From positions 14,305-78,304 of the forward strand of contig JAEWBO010000030.1 of the NCBI GenBank assembly GCA_023391105.1: a DNA stretch of 64,000 nt, written 5' to 3'. The translations under genes and the position numbers were made by a program. The notes below the pieces were generated by a model that did not search any database, was not told where the DNA came from, and worked only from the letters and a program-made list of their open reading frames with translations. Each line of letters begins with the position of its first letter. Within the stretch, counting starts at the first letter, position 1. Below, in pieces: positions 59,077-64,000 of the stretch. This DNA is from Bacillota bacterium (GTDB taxonomy: Bacteria > Bacillota > Clostridia > Christensenellales > SZUA-584).

Positions 59077-59604
59077 ATGAACAAACAAATCAGATGGCTG
59101 ACCAAAACGGCGCTTCTCATCGCCTGCACCGTCGTTGTACAGTCGTTAAGCAAGCTCATTCCTTTGGGGCCATATGGCAACTTTATTACAGGCTCACTCG
59201 TCAATATGTGCCTGCTCATTTCAGCATCCATGGTTGGTCTGAGTAGCGGCGCTATCGTGGGTATTATCACACCGTTTGTCGCATTATTAACGGGCACCGC
59301 AATACCGATTATCTTTGTGCCCTTTGTAGCGATCGGAAATTTCATACTGGTGTTATCTTTTCACTTTCTTAAGAAGCACAACGTCATCCATGTGCTCGTT
59401 CCCGCAGCAATAAAGTCCGTCTTTCTTTATGCAGCAATTAACCTCATGCTTTCAGCTATGCAGCTTCCCCCTGAGAAAGCAACAGCTATGTTGTACTTGT
59501 TTAGCTGGCCCCAGCTCGTCACTGCCATTATAGGCGGTGCTATGGCAGTTTTTGTTGCTAGTCGCGTTAATAAAGGCGAGGGCAGCGTCTGGAAAGAGGG
59601 ATAA
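59077..59604 (+). CDS. ECF-type transporter S component-like membrane protein
   Basis: About 175 residues with five or six membrane helices. The pattern LTKTALLIACTVVVQSL...GPYGNFITGSLVNMCLLISASMVG...GIITPFVALLTG resembles substrate-binding S components of energy-coupling-factor transporters. The substrate (vitamin, metal or other) is not readable. GGAGG five bases before the ATG at 59077. First gene after the palindromic Crp site, followed by two permease halves. Confidence 0.8.
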   Translation: MNKQIRWLTKTALLIACTVVVQSLSKLIPLGPYGNFITGSLVNMCLLISASMVGLSSGAIVGIITPFVALLTGTAIPIIFVPFVAIGNFILVLSFHFLKKHNVIHVLVPAAIKSVFLYAAINLMLSAMQLPPEKATAMLYLFSWPQLVTAIIGGAMAVFVASRVNKGEGSVWKEG

Positions 59605-59607
59605 AAG

Positions 59608-60096
59608 ATCAACAATACGTTTACATATCTCTTTTATGGATTGGCCGCATTATTGCTTTTCCTATCGATATTAAAGAGCAAAAAAAAGACTTTGCTGGCG
59701 CTGAAAAAGGCAGGAAGGATGTTTTTAAATGTTCTCCCTCAATTTCTCGTTATTGTCTTAATCGTAAGCCCATTTCTCGCCATATTAGAGCAGGAAACTA
59801 TTCAAAGCATTATCGGCGCCAAAACTGGTACATTAGGCGTTGTTGTATCCTCGTTGCTCGGTTCAGCCGTCATTGTTCCGGCCATTATTGCATTCCCGAT
59901 TGCATCAGAATTGCTGCAGAACGGTGCGGGACTCATGCAAGTTACCGTTTTTATCTCCACGCTCACGATGGTCGGCTTTGTCACTCTACCCCTTGAGGTC
60001 AGATATTTGGGTAAAAAGACAGCTGTTATGCGCAACGCTTTGGCATTCTTGTTTTCCCTAATTGGAGCTTTTGTTGTAAGCGTGGTGTTGACATGA
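59608..60096 (+). CDS. Permease of the UPF0718/ArsP_1 family, first half
   Basis: About 160 residues, five membrane helices. The typical family beginning 'FTYLFYGLAALLLFLSILKSKKKTLLALKKAGRMF' reaches upstream of any ATG/GTG/TTG near the ribosome-binding site: AGAGGG is seven bases before an ATC codon (59608), while the first standard start is a TTG at 59641 that would remove part of helix 1. A rare ATC start or re-initiation from the overlapping stop (59602-59604) is possible. The downstream gene encodes the second half. Transport substrate unknown. Confidence 0.75.
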   Translation: MNNTFTYLFYGLAALLLFLSILKSKKKTLLALKKAGRMFLNVLPQFLVIVLIVSPFLAILEQETIQSIIGAKTGTLGVVVSSLLGSAVIVPAIIAFPIASELLQNGAGLMQVTVFISTLTMVGFVTLPLEVRYLGKKTAVMRNALAFLFSLIGAFVVSVVLT

Positions 60097-60626
60097 AAAA
60101 ACTTATCACTAAAAATCGCCCGCTCATTATTCTTCTGATTATAAATATCTTTGTTATCGTATTCATTCCTGGGGCGGGACAAAAGTGTTTTCTCATATGC
60201 AAAAGTAATCTCATCAATTTCATATTTTCTCTTGTACCCATCTTTATTATCGTTGGTTTACTGGATGTTTGGATAAATAAAGAGATCATGACAAGAGTCA
60301 CAGGAAAAGAATCAGGCCTAAAAGGCACACTTTTGTCTTTACTCTTAGGTATTGTCACCGCCGTTCCATTATACGCATTGCTGCCGATTGCAGGCATGCT
60401 CCTGAAAAAAGGCAGCAAAATCTCTAATGTTTTACTTTTCATATGTTCATGCACTAGCATGAGAATACCCTTGCTGTTATTTGAAGTTTCGTCTATAGGA
60501 TGGAAATTTACCGTCGTCCGTTTGGCCGTTAACCTGACAGGCACTCTCTTTATCGTAATAATCATTAACACGCTGCTTACTAAAGAAGACCAGCAAGATA
60601 TATATGAAAATGTCAACGATCTATGA
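60093..60626 (+). CDS. Permease of the UPF0718/ArsP_1 family, second half
   Basis: 177 residues, about five membrane helices, with LLLGIVTAVPLYALLPIAGMLLKKG and FICSCTSMRIPLLLFEVSSIGW echoing the first half (GSAVIVPAIIAFPIASELLQNG), as expected for the two repeats of this permease fold. ATG overlaps the preceding stop (ATGA). Together the two would make a complete channel. The family includes organoarsenical exporters, but no arsenic genes are nearby. Confidence 0.8.
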   Translation: MKKLITKNRPLIILLIINIFVIVFIPGAGQKCFLICKSNLINFIFSLVPIFIIVGLLDVWINKEIMTRVTGKESGLKGTLLSLLLGIVTAVPLYALLPIAGMLLKKGSKISNVLLFICSCTSMRIPLLLFEVSSIGWKFTVVRLAVNLTGTLFIVIIINTLLTKEDQQDIYENVNDL

Positions 60627-60647
60627 GAGACGGCAGCAGATTTCCTA

Positions 60648-61343
60648 TTAAATATTCATCCGTCTATTAAATATGACTATCCAAATCACACACACCACCA
60701 GCGCTATAGGGAGCAGCCACAGCGGCCCTTGCAGCAACGCGCCAAGCCAGTACGCCGGAAACACGCCTGCGATCAGCCCCCAAGGTGAGCTGGTGATGAT
60801 AGGCACGAGCATGGGCAGCATTGTGAGCCCAAGCATTTTTGACACCGCGAGACCCTCCACCTTGTTTCCCGCAAAGCTTAATAACATGAGCGTGTTGACC
60901 GCGCCGAATACGCCGCCTGCCATAGCGATGCAAAGCACCCGCAGCATATCGGGATGGGTGAGCGAGAACAGCAGCATCAACACGGGCGCGATGACGATGC
61001 TCCATAGCATAGGCAGCGCGAGCCGCGAAACGAGGTAACCCATGCCGCCCAGCGGTGTGACGCTATAGTACTCCCCCACGCCTTGATCGCGTTCATCCAG
61101 CATCAAAAAACCGCACAGCATACCTGCCATCATGGGCGTCAGTGTAAGCAGAAGCATATCCGCAAGCGAATACCACGGCGCGATATCGAACCCAAACGCA
61201 TTCATCAGCACCGGTTGCAGCATCGGCAAGCCAATACGGAAAACCGCGCCCGCTATAAACGGCGCGAGAGTGAGCAATATCAGAATCGGATCACGCCGTA
61301 TTAATGTAAAGGAACCAAAAAACGTCTTTAATGTGTTCGTCAT
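60648..61343 (-). CDS. ABC-2 type permease subunit (last gene of TetR operon)
   Basis: 231 residues, six membrane helices, with a cytoplasmic loop GFLMLDERDQGVGEYYSVTPLGGMGYLVSRL typical of ABC-2 exporters. It pairs with the homologous permease gene upstream, whose stop overlaps its start. Convergent with the UPF0718 gene across 21 bases. Confidence 0.88.
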   Translation of the reverse strand: MTNTLKTFFGSFTLIRRDPILILLTLAPFIAGAVFRIGLPMLQPVLMNAFGFDIAPWYSLADMLLLTLTPMMAGMLCGFLMLDERDQGVGEYYSVTPLGGMGYLVSRLALPMLWSIVIAPVLMLLFSLTHPDMLRVLCIAMAGGVFGAVNTLMLLSFAGNKVEGLAVSKMLGLTMLPMLVPIITSSPWGLIAGVFPAYWLGALLQGPLWLLPIALVVCVIWIVIFNRRMNI

Positions 61344-62041
61344 GCCGTACCGCCTCCCAACCGGCTAAGTGCTGAAACCAGCCGTCTTTGCGCGAACCAA
61401 AACACGATGCCCACCCAGATCAATAATTCAACGAATATCAATGCAGACATGGTATATGCCCCTGCCGACGCCTGCACGAGACGCAGCACCACACTGCCGG
61501 GGAAAAACTCAAGCGGGGCAAATGAGACATTGAACATCAGCAGCACCGGAGGCAAAAGCAATACAGCCTCCCATAAGCCATCAACGGATAAAAAAGCATT
61601 CATGCTTTTAAGATTCACAGACACCGCAAGGCCAATAAGTGTAAAGCACATGCTGCCGAATAGAATTGCCGGAACGAGCACAGCAAACTTGACATTCGGC
61701 ACACCGCTGCCCAGTGCCACAATAACGCTCACGAGCGTGGATATCATCCCGAGCGATAACGCTTTGGATACGATGTACTCCCAGGGGCGCAGCGGCGAGC
61801 TAAAAAGCGCATCCAGTATGCCCTCGCCGCGCTCTAACTGCATAAGGCCGCCAATGAAAAACAGTCCGAGCAGCGCCGGGTCTGCGAGCAACGTCGCCAC
61901 CAGCGCCGTCTCGCGCCAGCTATCCGGAAGCAGCCGCAGCATGATGATAAAGCACACAGTCAAAAAGCCATAGATGAAATAAAAGCCGTAACGCCATTGA
62001 TAGCGCACATCCGACAAAAATGCGTGATAAAGCCTTTTCAT
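61340..62041 (-). CDS. ABC-2 type permease subunit
   Basis: 233 residues, six membrane helices; loop GLMQLERGEGILDALFSSPLRPWEYIVSKAL is the diagnostic ABC-2 element. Overlaps both its neighbours by four bases, so ATPase and both permeases are made together. Probably forms a heterodimeric export channel. Confidence 0.88.
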   Translation of the reverse strand: MKRLYHAFLSDVRYQWRYGFYFIYGFLTVCFIIMLRLLPDSWRETALVATLLADPALLGLFFIGGLMQLERGEGILDALFSSPLRPWEYIVSKALSLGMISTLVSVIVALGSGVPNVKFAVLVPAILFGSMCFTLIGLAVSVNLKSMNAFLSVDGLWEAVLLLPPVLLMFNVSFAPLEFFPGSVVLRLVQASAGAYTMSALIFVELLIWVGIVFWFAQRRLVSALSRLGGGTA

Positions 62042-62889
62042 GTCAGGCTCCTCCCCGTCACTTCGATGAACAAATCCTCCAGCGATGGCTCAAGCGTATG
62101 CACCGTCTCAATCTTATCCTGCTTGAGCAATGACAAGAACTGTGCATCATCTTTGAGGCCGCGCAGAGGTATTTCCGTTTCGCGGCGTTTACCCTCCTGC
62201 CAAGTGTAGCGAACGCGCCGGTCTCCCGCGCGCAAACGCAAGTTTATTGGCGTGTCCATAAGTTTGATGGTGCCGTCTACGATAAACGCGACACGGTCAC
62301 AAAGCTCCTCGGCCAGATGCATATCATGCGTCGTCAGCAGCACTGTGCGTCCCTGATCCTTTTTCTCCAGCACCATATCCTTAATGATACGCGAACGCGT
62401 TGGATCTAGACCCGCTGTCGGCTCATCCAAAAACAATATGTCCGGACGGTGCATGATGGCACGGATAAAATTAAGCCGCATTTTCATGCCCTTCGAGTAG
62501 CCCGAAACGCGCGTATCTATGTCCTGTTTAAGTTCTAGCCGTTCCATGAGCTTGACTGCATCCTCACATTGTTTCTGATATAGCGACGCGAAGTAATGAA
62601 GGTTTTCCAGCGCGGTGAACTTACCGTATAGATTCGGTACCTCCATGGCAACGCCGATACGTTCATAATAGTCGCGCTTTTTGAGCCGCACCTCTCCGCC
62701 AAACACCTTGACACTGCCGGAGTATCCTTTGAGTATGCCCGTGATTATTTTTTGCGCCGTGCTCTTGCCCGCTCCTGACGGACCCAGAAATCCGAATATC
62801 TCACCCTTGTTCACAGAGAAGCTCATGCCTTTAAGTGTTTCCTGTTGGGCGCTGGGATACGTGAAGTGCAGATTATCAACGCTAATCAT
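62038..62889 (-). CDS. ABC transporter ATP-binding protein
   Basis: About 283 residues. Walker A GFLGPSGAGKSTAQKII, signature YSKGMKMRLNFIRAIMH, Walker B ILFLDEPTAGLDPTRSRII and LLTTHDMHLAEE. The C-terminal part (SLEDLFIEVTGRSL) is the usual ABC-2 ATPase tail. ATG 62889 has GGAGG at six bases and overlaps the TetR stop by eight bases. Confidence 0.95.
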   Translation of the reverse strand: MISVDNLHFTYPSAQQETLKGMSFSVNKGEIFGFLGPSGAGKSTAQKIITGILKGYSGSVKVFGGEVRLKKRDYYERIGVAMEVPNLYGKFTALENLHYFASLYQKQCEDAVKLMERLELKQDIDTRVSGYSKGMKMRLNFIRAIMHRPDILFLDEPTAGLDPTRSRIIKDMVLEKKDQGRTVLLTTHDMHLAEELCDRVAFIVDGTIKLMDTPINLRLRAGDRRVRYTWQEGKRRETEIPLRGLKDDAQFLSLLKQDKIETVHTLEPSLEDLFIEVTGRSLT

Positions 62890-63472
62890 TTTTATCCTCC
62901 GAGAATATTTTATCAGCGACAGCTTCGAGCAGGTAATCAAAAGCTTCCTCAGCATGGGAACCAACTTCGTTTTGATGCAGCATGCCCAGCATCAGCATAC
63001 GCAGTGCAGCCGATAATAGGTCAGGATTAACTTTATTGCCATTGATTTGTTCTAATAAATGCTTTGAGGCCATATCGTCCATCTCAATATGCTGTTTGAT
63101 TCGCTCCTGTGGGACTCGTCTTAACAGAATTTCATATTCATCGTTTGAAAGCATATAGAGTATAGGGCGTAAATCTATAAACATCCTTTTTGTAACTTGT
63201 ACAAAACAATCTCTTTTGTTTTTATGCTGCTTCACTTCATTAATTAGCATGTCGTGTATCTTAGATTGAATCGACTCCAGCGCATCAAGAAACAGTAATT
63301 CTTTGCTGTCATAAAACAAATAAAATGCTCCCTTTGATATCCCTGCTGCTCGGCTTAGCTCTTCAACCGTCGTTTTTTTGATACCAGTTGTGGCCAGATA
63401 TCCTTTTGCTGTTTCAATAAGCTTGTTGCGAACCATTGCTTTTTCATCTTCAGAAAATGCTTTAGGTGACAT
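62882..63472 (-). CDS. TetR-family repressor
   Basis: 196 residues. The N-terminal helix-turn-helix GYLATTGIKKTTVEELSRAAGISKGAFYLFYDSKELLFLDALE is clear; the ligand-binding part is variable. First gene of the operon with an ABC-2 exporter, so it likely senses the exported compound. A perfect 13-base dyad overlaps its -35 box. GGAG ten bases before the ATG. Confidence 0.94.
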   Translation of the reverse strand: MSPKAFSEDEKAMVRNKLIETAKGYLATTGIKKTTVEELSRAAGISKGAFYLFYDSKELLFLDALESIQSKIHDMLINEVKQHKNKRDCFVQVTKRMFIDLRPILYMLSNDEYEILLRRVPQERIKQHIEMDDMASKHLLEQINGNKVNPDLLSAALRMLMLGMLHQNEVGSHAEEAFDYLLEAVADKIFSEDKND

Positions 63473-63517
63473 ATCATTTGGTCTCCTGTGACTGTTTTTC
63501 CGTTTCTGGTCATTCGT

Positions 63518-63548
63518 ATTATATAATATATACGCCTATTGTCAATAG
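63518..63548 (-). promoter_or_regulatory. TetR-operon promoter with overlapping dyad
   Basis: TTGACA (63540-63545) and TATAAT (63518-63523) on the minus strand with 16-base spacing. The dyad CTATTG-T-CAATAG (63536-63548) covers the -35 box and is a likely TetR operator. Confidence 0.7.
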
Positions 63549-63652
63549 ATACATATAATTGATATATACAGTATGATAAAACCTAAGTTTTAATATTGAT
63601 CTGCAGGAAACAGGGTCATACTTTTGTGGGATGTATGCAATGGAACAATACG

Positions 63653-63687
63653 AAAAAGCCTCCAACCGTATTGTGGTTTGAGGCTTT
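63653..63687 (-). terminator. Terminator of the first tRNA-Asn
   Basis: AAAGCCTC and GAGGCTTT form an 8-bp stem with an extra AACC/GGTT pairing inside; TTTTTCG follows on the minus strand. Confidence 0.8.
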
Positions 63688-63713
63688 CGAGCGGAGCAGA
63701 CTATACTCCAACG

Positions 63714-63788
63714 TGGCTCCCCAGGTTGGGTTTGAACCAACGGCCCTTCGGTTAACAGCCGAATGCTCTACCGCTGAGCTACTGAGGA
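63714..63788 (-). tRNA. tRNA-Asn (anticodon GTT)
   Basis: Minus-strand cloverleaf: acceptor TCCTCAG/CTGGGGA with one G-U pair, D-arm GCTC/GAGC, anticodon arm TTCGG-CTGTTAA-CCGAA giving GTT, T-arm GTTGG-TTCAAAC-CCAAC, discriminator G, encoded CCA. Confidence 0.96.
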
Positions 63789-63804
63789 ACATCAACGATT
63801 TATA

Positions 63805-63832
63805 ATTATATAGGTTTTACGATTCATGTCAA
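63805..63832 (-). promoter_or_regulatory. Promoter of the first tRNA-Asn
   Basis: TTGACA (63827-63832) and TATAAT (63805-63810) on the minus strand, 16-base spacing, 17 bases before the tRNA. Confidence 0.8.
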
Positions 63833-63870
63833 GAGTATAAAATTGATTATTTTCACATTTTATTAATAAA

Positions 63871-63903
63871 ATAAAAGAAGCCCAAGTCTAATGGCTTGAG
63901 CTT
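63871..63903 (-). terminator. Terminator of the second tRNA-Asn
   Basis: AAGCTCAAG and CTTGGGCTT pair over 9 bp with one G-U; CTTTTATTTT follows on the minus strand. So the two tRNA-Asn genes are separate transcription units. Confidence 0.75.
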
Positions 63904-63904
63904 A

Positions 63905-63979
63905 TGGCTCCCCAGGTTGGGTTTGAACCAACGACCCTCCGGTTAACAGCCGGATGCTCTACCGCTGAGCTACTGAGGA
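63905..63979 (-). tRNA. tRNA-Asn (anticodon GTT), second copy
   Basis: Same cloverleaf as the first copy, with anticodon arm TCCGG-CTGTTAA-CCGGA and a variable-loop difference (GGGTC for GGGCC); anticodon GTT, encoded CCA. Its promoter would lie beyond the window. Confidence 0.96.
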
Positions 63980-64000
63980 AAATTGAATCCGGCAGCTACC

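Noticed and set aside
59608..60626. Arsenic export function for the split permease
   Set aside because: The fold includes ArsP, but no arsR, arsC or ArsM genes are nearby.

Overview
The window looks like chromosome of an anaerobic, Gram-positive, Clostridia-type Firmicute. The evidence is the purECFMNHD gene order, a YesM/YesN sugar two-component pair, a lysine-riboswitch asd-dapA-dapB operon, FeoAB with a DtxR-type regulator, a BlaI repressor, a YtrA-type GntR/ABC unit, strong GGAGG ribosome-binding sites, frequent GTG/TTG starts and many short-stem terminators. No phage, transposase, rRNA or CRISPR array was recognised. Three tRNA genes are present.

Region 1 (1-19.4 kb, minus strand) is a long carbohydrate-catabolism locus. 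In transcription order it has a cupin, an aldehyde dehydrogenase, a YesN regulator, a YesM kinase, a sugar-binding lipoprotein, a DUF4432 mutarotase-like protein, a Zn alcohol dehydrogenase, a cyclase-family hydrolase and an RbsC-type permease. These are followed by a KDG/NAL-type aldolase, an RpiB/LacAB isomerase, a split transketolase, an oversized transaldolase-like protein, a second aldolase, a 2-hydroxyacid dehydrogenase, a PfkB kinase, a Gfo/Idh/MocA oxidoreductase and a ureidoglycolate-lyase-like protein cut by the window edge. The set suggests breakdown of an unusual sugar or sugar acid through a route not obvious from known pathways. No ABC ATPase for the transporter is visible.

Region 2 (19.5-33.6 kb) holds tRNA-Arg, a GntR/ABC operon with a perfect operator, an ABC-F protein, a metallophosphoesterase, a translationally coupled TPR/unknown/HD/RNA-methylase operon, a methyltransferase and the lysine operon. 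In that operon DapB carries a C-terminal tandem ACT region like that of aspartokinase.

Region 3 (33.6-45.6 kb, minus) contains an MBL hydrolase, a DinB-like protein, an esterase/acyltransferase/zinc-ribbon trio, a 41-42 bp tandem-repeat array and the purine operon. Region 4 (45.6-54.8 kb) has a decayed AT-rich stretch with a C39-like lipoprotein, then feoAB/dtxR, a PPi-type phosphofructokinase, a VanW protein and an orphan BlaI with its operator.

Region 5 (55-64 kb) has YjbQ and an MFS exporter preceded by a leader peptide and attenuator. It also has an unlisted 44-residue basic protein, a nonsense-interrupted epimerase, a Crp/Fnr regulator with a 26-bp perfect palindrome facing an ECF S-component and a split permease, a TetR/ABC-2 operon, and two tRNA-Asn genes.
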